This document shows positions 34,801 to 41,690 of a stretch of 64,000 nucleotides of DNA, in pieces. The position numbers were made by a program, and so were the translations under genes. The notes beneath the pieces were generated by a model. It made no database searches, had not been told where the DNA came from, and saw only the letters and a program-made list of their open reading frames with translations. Every line of letters starts with the position of its first letter. The stretch's first letter is position 1. The DNA comes from Actinoplanes nipponensis (lineage in GTDB: Bacteria; Actinomycetota; Actinomycetes; Mycobacteriales; Micromonosporaceae): the NCBI RefSeq assembly GCF_016862275.1, contig NZ_BOMQ01000090.1, positions 1-64,000 of the forward strand, written 5' to 3'.

Positions 34801-36667
34801 CAACGCCTACGGCTACGGCGCCGCCGGCCTGACCGCGGTCGTCGGCGACCACCAGGGCACGCCGTACGCCGAGGTCGGCCTCAGCGGCACCATGCAGGTC
34901 CGGATCCGCAAGCAGGACCCGTTCGGCAACCAGCGGGGCACCGTGCCGCTCGGCATGCACATCGCCAGCAACGAGGGCTTCCTCGGGGCCAAGCGCGACG
35001 ACGCCTCCGGCTTCGTGCCGCTCGGGGCCCGGCTGTACGACCCGGTGGTGGGCCGCTTCCTCTCGGCCGACCCGGTGCTCGACCTGGCGGATCCGCAGCA
35101 GTCCAACGGCTACGCCTACGCCCACAACAACCCGGTGACGCACGCCGACCCCACCGGTCTGTCCGTCGGTTCGGTCGCGCTGACCGCCACCGAGATGGCG
35201 GCCGCGCTGGCCGGTGTCGGCCTGAGCCCCGCGCAGGTCGCCGAGGCCCAGGCCAACGCGAACCGCTCGCTCAGCTCGATCATCCTGTCCGCCGCGTGGG
35301 GCATCCTCAGTGAGTTCATCGGGCTCACCGACGCCATGAACTGCTTCGGCGGCGACCTGTGGGCCTGCGGCAGCCTGATCCTGGGGATGATTCCCTGGGG
35401 CAAGCTCATGAAGGTCGGAAAGATCGCCAAGGCGATCGACCGCACGATCAACGCCATCCAGGCCTGGCGCTCGGCCAAGAAGGCGGCCGAGGCCGTCCTG
35501 GCCACGGCGCGGGCGGCGGAACGCATGGCGCTGCAGGCCAAGAAGGCGGCGATCGAGCGGGCCAAACGGGCCGCCCAGGCCGCCCAGAAGAAGGCCGCGG
35601 AGAAGGCCAGGACGACCAGCAACGACGCGGTCAACGCGGCGAAGAAGACCGGTAATCCGGTACAGAAGGACGCCCAGGCCAAGGCCAACCCGGGCGCGGC
35701 GTCGTCCGGCGGTGGCGGCGGCAAGGGCGGCGGCTCCGGCGCCAAACCCGGCGGCTCGTCCGGCGGGTCCAGCCGCAGCAACGGCGGCACCAGCGGCGGG
35801 GGAGGCTCCGGCAAGTCCGGCGACGGCCCCGACGGGGGTGACACCTGCAACAGCTTCCTCCCCGGCACCCAGGTCCTCATGGCGGACGGGTCCACCAAGG
35901 CCATCGAGGACGTCCGGGCCGGCGACGAGGTCGAGTCGCACGACTCGCGGACCGGCGAGAACCAGGCGCAGGCCGTCACCGCCGAGATCCGCGGTGAGGG
36001 CGACAAGAACCTGGTGCGGGTCACGGTCGACACCGACGGCGACGGCGACGGCGACGAGGGCGCCCAGGTCACCGCCACCGACGGCCACCCCTTCTGGGTC
36101 GTCGAGCTGGCCGACTGGGTTCCCGCCACGGAGCTGCAGCCGGGCCAGTGGCTGCGGACCAGCGCCGGCACCTTCGTGCAGATCACCGCCGTGGACCGGT
36201 CGACCAGCAGCCAGGCCGCCGTGCACAACCTCACGGTCGGGGACCTGCACACGTACTACGTCGTCGCGGGCGGCTCGTCGCTGCTCGTCCACAACTGCGA
36301 CGTCACGGTCTACCGGGTGGAGGGCGCCGCGAACGAGCGGATCCGGGTCCACGAGGACGGATCGGTGCTGGTCCGCGGGGCCAACAAGACGCTCTTCCTG
36401 GGCTTCGACAACCGGGCCCGCGCGGAGGAGTTCCTGGCCAAGCGGCTGGAGCAGGGCTTCTCCGACTCGGTGATCAAGAGCTTCAAGGTCAAGCGCGAGT
36501 TCCTGGACTACCTGCGGGCCGACATGGTGCCGGAGAGCATGTCGAAGCAGTTCCCGACCAGGCCGATCTCCGTCGACCATCCGGCCGCGGACCAGTACGG
36601 TCTGAAACCGTTCAACACCAGGCTGATGCTGGAGTACATAGTGCCCAACAGCGGCGCCGTCGGTTAG
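28853..36667 (+). CDS. RHS-repeat polymorphic toxin with ricin-type lectin, Hint and C-terminal toxin domain
   Basis: 2,604 aa from the ATG at 28853 (GGGAG 10 nt upstream). A signal segment is at about residues 20-45. A SpvB-like opening (FTYSYQVQVPETAGGLMPKV) leads into many YD/RHS repeats of the Y-D-x-x-G-R type (TSYDDYDRPLTATNARG). A ricin-type beta-trefoil with QxW motifs lies at about 1798-1929, inside the RHS shell. The RHS core ends with ARLYDPVVGRFLSADP (about 2059-2075). A hydrophobic pretoxin region, a Lys/Ala helix and a Gly/Ser linker follow. The Hint autoprotease runs from Cys2332 (CNSFLPGTQVLMADG) to His-Asn before Cys2482 (LLVHNC). The last 122 residues (VTVYRVEGAANERIR onwards) are the toxin; I cannot name its activity. 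Immunity genes follow. Confidence 0.93.
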   Translation: MRGTGPLWWRGRRPLGARRPGRARQALILGLSATLVATMLPTRALGVPGDGMSREDAAVTLPKLPTPAPAGQDEQAEADLTTADEVPVEEYQPTAVAPWQQDSGVVDLTGLEPGASKPVDDLPIALGVPEGGDPAALAGSWTVDLAAPEASQASDVAGLIMKIVPPATAAPDAEVALSVDYTTFADLYGPQAADRFGIVVLPDCVYDAPGTGECASTGETGEEPAGGTAEAVPSEVRIESAATATTLSRTASATAAPKRRIVSADVPLDKLLDDSGTGGAGGGVTRRALAGTDGGVVGAMDTGASAAGDFTATPLLSSGSWAAGSSSGAFTYSYQVQVPETAGGLMPKVNLGYSSQSVDGRTSATNNQASWIGDGWDYSAGSITRTYANCKQDSKKAGANNTDLKTADLCWGSKNATLSLGGMSTELVWDAGQDKWVTANGDGSVIEQKFDTGKANGDQDGEYWIVTTRDGTKYHFGLNRLPGWSDHGDDADDPVTRSVLTVPVYSNHAGEPCYRGSTTADYKKSFCTEGWRWSLDYVEDVHGNAMSLWWAQEENYYARGFDWKKPVKYHRGGYLTHIDYGQRRDSLFTATAPARVGFSVAERCYDKGAATCTEENFASKNPGDYRIWYDTPANLRCAAPTPKVLCWNAAPTFFSRKRLDKITTSAQRRTDTTARQVVDDYQLKQSFPILKTGPNTALWLESITRTGYARNGTTDEKVTLNPVRFESNVDNMPNRVLRGANDPRPGFSRLRIGRVINEYGGETVITYSKPEGACASGSGLPGKNDTAALKSNTRLCYPAFWHPDPAVEDIDWFHKYVVDSVEELPAVDGAFGTTTRYAYDKAGWKLAEQEFTKKSTRTYSQFAGFQQLTVLTGEDNANFGGKRTKSVTRYFRGMGDTVPMDDITGAEIAKDREPFAGRIAEALTYTSADDADGDWLTRSITYPQAVELARRDRGADDISPLIAWRVLDAKQVTHTRSSGTGDDKRTERRVESRTSFDNTYGLPTRVESLGDTGRTGDESCAALDYVHHTGKNIIGLTRQVRTSPTTCADADFDDLSSLTSALRTGYDDQPYGAALPATTRGLATQTYSLKADGTGFQLEGTTAFDAIGRVTSKADRDNRASTLTYEPATGQAFRIREKNPLLHEQIREVEPGRGVGVRTTDANGHVSEAQFDPLGRLRKAWGPGRATTAVPDFEAIYTTPDPASSERKPPYVTTRTRGHEGRIQTSVTIYDGLGRARQSQEEATGGGRLISDTLYNSSGEVYETNNAYYTGGTPSGQLFKPDAPVPNTTRYSYDGLGRVVRELPVLRGEEMPGRATRYEYGADYSTVINPAGAASYRTYSDALGRTTRVDTFTDAGRTAFTSMAYQYDARNQLTRASNSENAKLSWSWTYDRRGRLINSTDPDSGTTSTSYDDYDRPLTATNARGATVWNAYDALSRPIEQRLDNSTGPLVASFTYDTAPGGKGLPAASTRYTDGLGYTQSIGGYTDDYQPTSTTLTLPQTVAGTWGLKPSYTYSYAYTDTGLMESATLPAVGGFTEEKLLVRYTKDGLPLSVSGKDWYGAETVYSPHGQVLRSTLGAQPYRVWALSNYDDASGALTQQQVYREKSDDKAIVGGNLVSQRSYGYDDAGNVTTIREHAVGIEERQCFTHDPLGQLKKAWTAKDQDSCSAGPLGADGAVNVAAGKDNTGYWQEYEYDLLGNRKKLVQKDITGATAKDATTDYGYGKADGSQPGTLTKVTKKYVTPSGAAVTAEAERLYELTGETKLVTSQQNGDKQELAWTHDGRIDRISGQGENGKTSYVGLASKCLDLKSALPVAAQPIQLYTCNGGLAQKWRFAPTPGQADANLGAMVIHDGWCLQPAGTTAGSLVQLQKCDGSAAQQVRRLAATNQLSHVASGLCVAVKDGATTDATPVVLATCAGTATAQQWQAQNETRHIYAPDGSRLLTVQGKQATLFLGEAQLTVQQGGAPVNTQRSYPSPGGTVIRNAYGYGAAGLTAVVGDHQGTPYAEVGLSGTMQVRIRKQDPFGNQRGTVPLGMHIASNEGFLGAKRDDASGFVPLGARLYDPVVGRFLSADPVLDLADPQQSNGYAYAHNNPVTHADPTGLSVGSVALTATEMAAALAGVGLSPAQVAEAQANANRSLSSIILSAAWGILSEFIGLTDAMNCFGGDLWACGSLILGMIPWGKLMKVGKIAKAIDRTINAIQAWRSAKKAAEAVLATARAAERMALQAKKAAIERAKRAAQAAQKKAAEKARTTSNDAVNAAKKTGNPVQKDAQAKANPGAASSGGGGGKGGGSGAKPGGSSGGSSRSNGGTSGGGGSGKSGDGPDGGDTCNSFLPGTQVLMADGSTKAIEDVRAGDEVESHDSRTGENQAQAVTAEIRGEGDKNLVRVTVDTDGDGDGDEGAQVTATDGHPFWVVELADWVPATELQPGQWLRTSAGTFVQITAVDRSTSSQAAVHNLTVGDLHTYYVVAGGSSLLVHNCDVTVYRVEGAANERIRVHEDGSVLVRGANKTLFLGFDNRARAEEFLAKRLEQGFSDSVIKSFKVKREFLDYLRADMVPESMSKQFPTRPISVDHPAADQYGLKPFNTRLMLEYIVPNSGAVG

Positions 36668-36712
36668 CGGCCGGCGGGATCATCACGACAGGAACGGCAC
36701 GGTGGGAAACTG

Positions 36713-37150
36713 ATGCGAACCAGGGTGGAACTGGTCGGCGCACCCGGCTCCGGGCAGCGGGTCCGCGAGGTGGCGGAGCTCCTCACGGCGCTCCGCGACC
36801 AGCGGGACGCCGACCCGGAGGACGTGCTGTACACGGCGCCGCCGTGGCTGCTCGACGCGTTCGCGCCGGAGCGCACCACGGAGCAGGCCGAGGCGTGGCT
36901 GGCGCAGTGGCGGGCCGCGCCCGACAAGGTGGCCTTCGAGCGCGACTCCGGATGGTCGGTCTCCAACTGGGTGCACTGGTTCTCCGCCGACAACGAGGAC
37001 TGGCGCCTGGGTGACGTCGTCGTCGACGAGGACGACCGTCGCCTGGTAGTCCACCTCGAGCACGACGACGACCCGATCGCGTACGAGGCGCTGCGCTGGC
37101 TGGCGATCAAGGGCGGCCTCGCGATCGCCGGCGAGGCCCGGGTCGCCTGA
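36713..37150 (+). CDS. Probable immunity protein to the RHS toxin
   Basis: 145 aa, starting 46 bp after the toxin stop on the same strand, the standard place for a polymorphic-toxin immunity gene. It is acidic and soluble, without signal peptide or membrane helix, as expected for a cytosolic inhibitor. Distinctive segments are EAWLAQWRAAPDKVAFERDS, NWVHWFSADNEDWRLGDVVV and YEALRWLAIKGG. I do not recognise a named immunity family. Part of it (codons 60-80) is duplicated 380 bp downstream in a broken copy. The ATG at 36713 follows GTGGGAAAC. Confidence 0.75.
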   Translation: MRTRVELVGAPGSGQRVREVAELLTALRDQRDADPEDVLYTAPPWLLDAFAPERTTEQAEAWLAQWRAAPDKVAFERDSGWSVSNWVHWFSADNEDWRLGDVVVDEDDRRLVVHLEHDDDPIAYEALRWLAIKGGLAIAGEARVA

Positions 37151-37173
37151 CCGGACGGCCCGCGGAGGCGAGC

Positions 37174-37335
37174 GTGGAAGTACGGTGCGGGACCTACGAG
37201 CCGGCTCCGGGCCGGACGACCGTCGAGCTCAGCGAGGTGCCGGCGACACTGGAGGCTGTGTCGCCGGGGCGGAGGCGTGGCTCGCGCAGTGGCGGGCCGC
37301 GCCCGTCCGGCCGGCCTTCGAACGCGCCTCAGCCG
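37174..37335 (+). pseudogene. Broken second immunity gene (chimeric remnant)
   Basis: A GTG at 37174 with GGAGG 5 nt upstream starts a plausible N-terminus (VEVRCGTYEPAPGRTTVELS). After about 30 codons the frame changes and the sequence encodes AEAWLAQWRAAP followed by AFERAS, nearly the same as the intact immunity protein. At DNA level 37272-37305 matches 36890-36923 at 33 of 34 bases. It looks like a partial duplication joined to a foreign 5' end, then truncated by the opposing membrane-protein gene, whose stop overlaps it at 37329. Confidence 0.65.
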
Positions 37336-37739
37336 GCACCCGGGCCCCGGGCCACCACGCGCCCCCGCGCCCAGCCGTAGTACCCGCCCAGCACGACGTA
37401 CAGCACGATGAACGCCGTACCGGACGTGCGCTGGTGCCCCGGTGGATGCCCGAAGATCAGCGCGGCCAGCAGCAGCGCCGCGTAGCCGCCCAGCACGGCG
37501 ACGATCGCGGTGTCGGAGCGCGCCCAGCGTGCCGTCGAGCCCGGGGCCACCCGGCCCGCCTGCGCCGTCAGCTCTCCCACCAGGATCGCCGTCCCGGCCG
37601 TGGTCAGCAGGAACCGGACGACCGTTGTCCAGACGTCGGACACGTCGGCGAAGAGGTCGGCGCCCCAGCCCGCCGCCAGCAGGCCGGAGACCACCACCCG
37701 GGAGACGCGGGCCCCGGTCGGCGGCGCGGTAGCGGTCAC
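37329..37739 (-). CDS. Small integral membrane protein, hypothetical
   Basis: 136 aa from the GTG at 37739 (a TTG 12 bp upstream is also possible). Four hydrophobic segments are visible: VVVSGLLAAGWGADLF, VVRFLLTTAGTAILVG, IVAVLGGYAALLLAALIFG and TAFIVLYVVLGGYYGWA. The C-terminus is short and basic. No family is recognised. The gene is convergent with the toxin-immunity operon and lies 66 bp from the PPOX gene on the same strand, so it may be expressed from that gene's promoter. Confidence 0.65.
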   Translation of the reverse strand: MTATAPPTGARVSRVVVSGLLAAGWGADLFADVSDVWTTVVRFLLTTAGTAILVGELTAQAGRVAPGSTARWARSDTAIVAVLGGYAALLLAALIFGHPPGHQRTSGTAFIVLYVVLGGYYGWARGRVVARGPGAG

Positions 37740-37805
37740 GCGGTGTCCCAACGCCGGCTGCGGATGATCACCCCGAGTACAGCACAGCCGGCGGCCGGGC
37801 GACGG

Positions 37806-38327
37806 TCAGACGCGGACCCGGGCCCGCGCCCGTACCGTGTCGCGCATCCGCAGCAGCGGCACGCCCAGGCCGTACGTCACGTAGTGGCCCACCGGGGTGA
37901 TCTCGATGATCGCGCAGGCCTCCCGCCGCCCGGGCGGGACCAGCCGGGCCAGGCCGGCCAGCTCGGGCGACTGCAGCAGCGTCCCGGCCGGATGCACAAC
38001 GGCGCGGGCCGCGAAGCTGATGGTCGCCGGCGGGATCGGGAACAGCAGGGCCAGCAGGCCGCCGCGGCGGACGGTGACGGTCACGGCCACCTCCCCGTGG
38101 GCGGCGACGTGCCGGGCCTTCCAGCTGTCGCGGGCGACGGCCACGTACATCCGGGGCCCGGCGGTGCAGTAGACGACGCCGCTGGAGCGGGGCGCCCCGG
38201 CCGGCGTCACGTGGCCGAGGACGGCGAACGAGGCCTTGGTGACGGCCCGCCAGATCTGGTCGGCGGTGAGTTGCGGACCGGCGGCGGCCGGGCGCTGCGC
38301 CGCACCCGCAGGCGTGGAGACGGACAT
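37806..38327 (-). CDS. PPOX-class split-barrel flavin/F420-binding protein
   Basis: 173 aa from the ATG at 38327, which has GGGAGGGAG upstream. The pyridoxamine-phosphate-oxidase-like split barrel is recognisable from SFAVLGHVTPAGAPRSSGVV, MYVAVARDSWKARHVAAHG and VAVTVTVRRGG. Family members bind FMN, F420 or haem and reduce diverse substrates; here the substrate is unknown. Members of this family are common in DosR/OsdR-type regulons of actinobacteria. A near-match to the DosR box lies 63 bp upstream, which fits regulation with the neighbouring island. The N-terminal 25 residues are Ala/Pro-rich and probably disordered. Confidence 0.85.
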   Translation of the reverse strand: MSVSTPAGAAQRPAAAGPQLTADQIWRAVTKASFAVLGHVTPAGAPRSSGVVYCTAGPRMYVAVARDSWKARHVAAHGEVAVTVTVRRGGLLALLFPIPPATISFAARAVVHPAGTLLQSPELAGLARLVPPGRREACAIIEITPVGHYVTYGLGVPLLRMRDTVRARARVRV

Positions 38328-38389
38328 GGTGGCTCTCCCTCCCACAACGGTACGGCCCCAGCGAAGCAGGGGCGGCGCCGGCGCGCGTA

Positions 38390-38403
38390 GAGGCCAACGG
38401 CCC
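38390..38403. promoter_or_regulatory. DosR-box-like site upstream of PPOX gene
   Basis: GAGGCCAACGGCCC fits GGGNC-N4-GNCCC except for A at position 2. It lies 63 bp upstream of the PPOX start, the same distance as the exact boxes of this island from their genes. One mismatch keeps this tentative. Confidence 0.45.
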
Positions 38404-38525
38404 GGGTCGGCGCGCGACAGACCCCGGTCACCCGCGCGGGGCGGGACCGGGCCGGGCGTCAGTCCCGCGCCGGCCTTCTGGGTCCACCAGCGACCGGGCG
38501 CGGCCGCCAGCCACGCGCCGCCCGG

Positions 38526-39821
38526 TCAGAGCGGGCAGGAGCCGACGTGCGTCCGGCCCTGCTCCCGCAGCAGCCGGGTGGCCAACACCTCGTCGCCGAC
38601 GCCCCGCCCGATCGCCTGGCCGGCCCGGTCGCTGAAGGCGAAGTGCTGACCGCCGTACACCCGGGACCGGCCGGCCTCGGCGGCGGCCGAGGAGAAGCTG
38701 GGGTAGGTGCGGGCCTGCCCGGCCGGCGCGGTGTCGGTGGCGAGGCTGAACCCCACGTTGTCCGAGCAGAAGAAGCCGGCCAGCACGGTGGCCGCCGCGT
38801 TGCTGTACGAGCTGTGGCCCGAGGTCCACTCCGGCGTGCCGCCCACCGAGCCGGAGCGCGCCGTCCACGCCGGGTCGGCCGAGGTCAGCGGGTTGCCGTC
38901 GGTGTCGGCCTCGCGGATCGCGGTGGTCGGCCGCCAGTGCCGGTACGTCTGCTTGGTCCGCACGGTCGTCACCGTGCTGTCGGCCAGGGCCATGCTCACC
39001 AGCGCCGTCATCCGGGCGCCCCGGGCCAGCGACAGCCCGCGGTCGCCGCCGGCGGTCAGCGCGATCCGCATCCACTCGCCGGGCGGCTGGTCGGAGCCGG
39101 CCGGCAGCGACCAGAACTGGTAGGTGGCCAGCAGGTCCGGCGCCGGCACGCGCGCGTCGCCCAGCACGGCGATCTCGGCGAAGGCCGCCGCATAGGTGAC
39201 GCTGTCCAGCGCGGGCGGCGGGCCGGGCACGTAGGCGCCGGGATCCCGGACGGCGAACGGGCGCACGTCGGCGTACTGCACGCCGGACCACTCGGCCCGG
39301 AAGACGCCCGGGCCGGCGCCTGCGGGCTGGCTGCGTACCGGCGAGGAGCCGTCGTCGGCCCGCGCCCGCACGACCTCCCGGCCCACCTGCTCGCCCCAGC
39401 GGACGCCCTCGGCCCGGCGGTGCCCCGGCGCCACCCGGGCCAGGTCCGCCGCGCGCCGGGCGTCGTACTCAGCCGCCCGGGCCGGGTCGACCGCCACCAG
39501 CACGGTGTGCGCCGCCGCCACGGCCGCCGCGAACGGGTCGCCGTCGCGCGGGCCCCGCCCGGTCACCAGCGCGGGTTCGCGGGCCGGTTCGCCGCGCCCG
39601 CCGACGATGCCGTTGACCGCGTCGTACATGGCGACGTTGAGCATCGCGTACCAGCGGGCCGCGTCGGCGTCGCTGGCCCGCAGCGCGCGGACCGCCTGCA
39701 ACGCGGCCTCGTTCCAGCCGCGGACGCCGTCGAACCCGCGCGCCGGGGCGCCCGCACGGGCCGGCGCGCCCAGCCCCGTGCAGACCAGCCCCAGCAGCAC
39801 CGCGACGATGATCCTGCGCAT
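38526..39821 (-). CDS. Exported vanadium-haloperoxidase/PAP2-like protein
   Basis: 431 aa from the ATG at 39821, with GGAGG 5 nt upstream. A signal peptide covers about residues 1-24 (IIVAVLLGLVCTGLGAPARA). The vanadate/phosphate-binding set is present: Lys and Arg in KQTYRHWRPTTAIR, PEWTSGHSSYSNAA with the Ser-Gly-His, and the C-terminal SRVYGGQHFAFSDRAG with Arg and His. Related proteins are vanadium-dependent haloperoxidases or acid phosphatases; the sequence alone does not tell which. Export suits either. An exact DosR-box palindrome lies 66 bp upstream, so it is probably induced with the dormancy island. The final residues contain two Cys (SDNV region and GSCPL), possibly paired. Confidence 0.87.
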   Translation of the reverse strand: MRRIIVAVLLGLVCTGLGAPARAGAPARGFDGVRGWNEAALQAVRALRASDADAARWYAMLNVAMYDAVNGIVGGRGEPAREPALVTGRGPRDGDPFAAAVAAAHTVLVAVDPARAAEYDARRAADLARVAPGHRRAEGVRWGEQVGREVVRARADDGSSPVRSQPAGAGPGVFRAEWSGVQYADVRPFAVRDPGAYVPGPPPALDSVTYAAAFAEIAVLGDARVPAPDLLATYQFWSLPAGSDQPPGEWMRIALTAGGDRGLSLARGARMTALVSMALADSTVTTVRTKQTYRHWRPTTAIREADTDGNPLTSADPAWTARSGSVGGTPEWTSGHSSYSNAAATVLAGFFCSDNVGFSLATDTAPAGQARTYPSFSSAAAEAGRSRVYGGQHFAFSDRAGQAIGRGVGDEVLATRLLREQGRTHVGSCPL

Positions 39822-39886
39822 GGCTTCCTCCAGGGTGTCGAGCCGGCGTTCCGCCCAGCCCACTGCACCCGGCGGCTTGATCGGTA

Positions 39887-39900
39887 GGGACCAATGGCCC
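39887..39900. promoter_or_regulatory. DosR-type box
   Basis: GGGACCAATGGCCC, an exact GGGAC-N4-GGCCC palindrome extended by TA and TA outside (TAGGG...CCCTA). It is 66 bp upstream of the haloperoxidase-like start and 82 bp beyond the pntB stop, so it serves the former. Confidence 0.65.
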
Positions 39901-39981
39901 TAGGTGGCGCGAGGGCGACCGGCCCGCCGGCCCCGGCCGGCCGATGACCCGCGTCCCCGGGCCGGGGGGCCGACGAACCGG

Positions 39982-41397
39982 TCAGGCGGCGTACTCGCGC
40001 ACCCCGGCCAGGATCGCCCCGAGCCCCTGCCGCGCGTCGGCGAACAGCATGGCCGTCACCGGCAGGCTGTAGAGCTCGTTGTCGATCCCGGCGTACCCGT
40101 GGCCCAGCGACCGCTTGATCACGATGACGCTGCGCGCCTTGTCGACGTCGAGGATCGGCATGCCGGAGACCGGGTTGCCCGGGCGGCGGGCGGCCGGGTT
40201 GGTCACGTCGTTGGCCCCCACGACCAGCACCACGTCGGTGCCGGGGAACTCCGGGTTGATCTCGTCGAGGTCCTTGAGCAACGGGTACGGCACGTCCGCC
40301 TCGGCCAGCAGCACGTTCATGTGGCCCGGCATCCGGCCGGCCACCGGGTGGATGCCGTAGCTGACGTCCACCCCGCGCTCGCTCAGCGCCCGGGCCAGGG
40401 CGGCCACCTCGTACTGCGCCTGCGCGGCGGCCAGCCCGTAGCCGGGGACGATCACGACCTTGCGCGCGTACGACAGCTGGAGCGCGGCGTCCTCGGCGGT
40501 GACCCGGCGCACCGGGGCAGCCGGGCCGGCGGCGGCGACGGCCACCTCGTCGCCGGTGCCGTAGCCGCCCGCCACGATCGCCGTGATCGAGCGGTTCATG
40601 GCGTCGGCCATCAGCTTGGTCAGGATCGCGCCGGCCGCGCCGACCAGCGCGCCCGCGATGATCAGCACATCGCTGCCCAGCACGAACCCGGCCATCGCGA
40701 CCGCGGTGCCGGTGCAGGCGTTGAGCAGGGAGATGACGACCGGCATGTCGGCGCCGCCGATGGGCAGGGTCAGCAGCACGCCCGCCGCCAGGGCGAGCAC
40801 GCCGATGCCGACCAGCGCGGCGATCCCGGCGCCGCCGGTCAGGAACCAGCCCGCGAGCCCGGCGGCGGTGAGACCGAGGAGGATGTTGATCCACCGGCCG
40901 CCGGGCACGATGATGGGCCGGCCGGGCACCCGGCCGGCGAGCTTGCCCGAGGCCACCAGCGAGCCGCTCAGGGTGACGCCGCCGATCACCAGGTCGAGCA
41001 CCGTCGTGGTGGTGGTCTGCAACGGCAGCCGGTCGAGGTCGCCGGCGTGGGCGACCGCGTCGCCGAGCGCGATCAGGGCCGCCGCGCCGCCGCCGACCGC
41101 GTTGAACAGGCTCACCAGCTGCGGCATGGCGGTCATCTGCACCCGGCGGGCGGCGAGCAGGCCCGCGACCGCGCCGCCGGCCGTGCCCGCGGCGAGGGCC
41201 GCGACGGCCCAGGCCGCCAGGTGCCCGCCGTGGACGAGGACGGCGACGGTGGTCAGCACGGCCACGGTCATGCCGGTGGCCGACACCTGGTTGCCGCGGC
41301 GGGCCGTGGCGGGGGCGTTCATCAGGTGCAGGCCGACCACGAAGCTGGCCGCGCAGGCGAGGTAGATCAGGTGCACGGTGGAGTCGAAGGCGTTCAC
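39982..41397 (-). CDS. pntB: NAD(P) transhydrogenase subunit beta
   Basis: 471 aa from the GTG at 41397. The N-terminal half has eight or nine membrane helices (LIYLACAASFVVGLHLM, VAVLTTVAVLVHGG and so on) forming the proton channel with the alpha membrane subunit. The C-terminal cytosolic domain III binds NADP(H), with VIVPGYGLAAAQAQYEVA, GRMPGHMNVLLAEADVPY and LVVGANDVTNPAARR. It couples proton movement to hydride transfer between NAD(H) and NADP(H). Its GTG overlaps the pntAB stop (GTGA). It is the last of five coupled genes, which links nicotinamide balance to the pyruvate:ferredoxin oxidoreductase encoded upstream. Confidence 0.95.
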   Translation of the reverse strand: MNAFDSTVHLIYLACAASFVVGLHLMNAPATARRGNQVSATGMTVAVLTTVAVLVHGGHLAAWAVAALAAGTAGGAVAGLLAARRVQMTAMPQLVSLFNAVGGGAAALIALGDAVAHAGDLDRLPLQTTTTTVLDLVIGGVTLSGSLVASGKLAGRVPGRPIIVPGGRWINILLGLTAAGLAGWFLTGGAGIAALVGIGVLALAAGVLLTLPIGGADMPVVISLLNACTGTAVAMAGFVLGSDVLIIAGALVGAAGAILTKLMADAMNRSITAIVAGGYGTGDEVAVAAAGPAAPVRRVTAEDAALQLSYARKVVIVPGYGLAAAQAQYEVAALARALSERGVDVSYGIHPVAGRMPGHMNVLLAEADVPYPLLKDLDEINPEFPGTDVVLVVGANDVTNPAARRPGNPVSGMPILDVDKARSVIVIKRSLGHGYAGIDNELYSLPVTAMLFADARQGLGAILAGVREYAA

Positions 41398-41690
41398 TGG
41401 CGATTCTCCTGCCGGGTGCGGAACATCGCGAGCATGCGGTCGGTGACGACGTAGCCGCCGGCGACGTTCATGGCGGCGAAGGCGGCGGCGACGAACACCA
41501 CGACGTAGCCGGTGACCGTGGTGGCGGTGGCCGCGAGCAGCATGACCCCGACCAGCACGACCCCGTGGATCGCGTTCGCGCCGGACATCAGCGGCGTGTG
41601 CAGGGTGGCCGGCACCTTGCTGATCACCTCGAAGCCGACCAGCAGGCCGAGGACGAAGACGGTGATGTCGGCCAGCAGCAGCGGATTCAT
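41394..41690 (-). CDS. pntAB: NAD(P) transhydrogenase alpha subunit, membrane part
   Basis: 98 aa with three membrane helices (ITVFVLGLLVGFEVISKVP, AIHGVVLVGVMLLAA, VVVFVAAAFAAMNVAGG). TLHTPLMSGANAIHG is the conserved loop of transhydrogenase domain II. In this organism, as in Rhodospirillum-type enzymes, the alpha subunit is split into a soluble NAD-binding protein and this membrane piece. It overlaps its neighbours at both ends by ATGA and GTGA, so stoichiometric translation is expected. Confidence 0.94.
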   Translation of the reverse strand: MNPLLLADITVFVLGLLVGFEVISKVPATLHTPLMSGANAIHGVVLVGVMLLAATATTVTGYVVVFVAAAFAAMNVAGGYVVTDRMLAMFRTRQENRQ

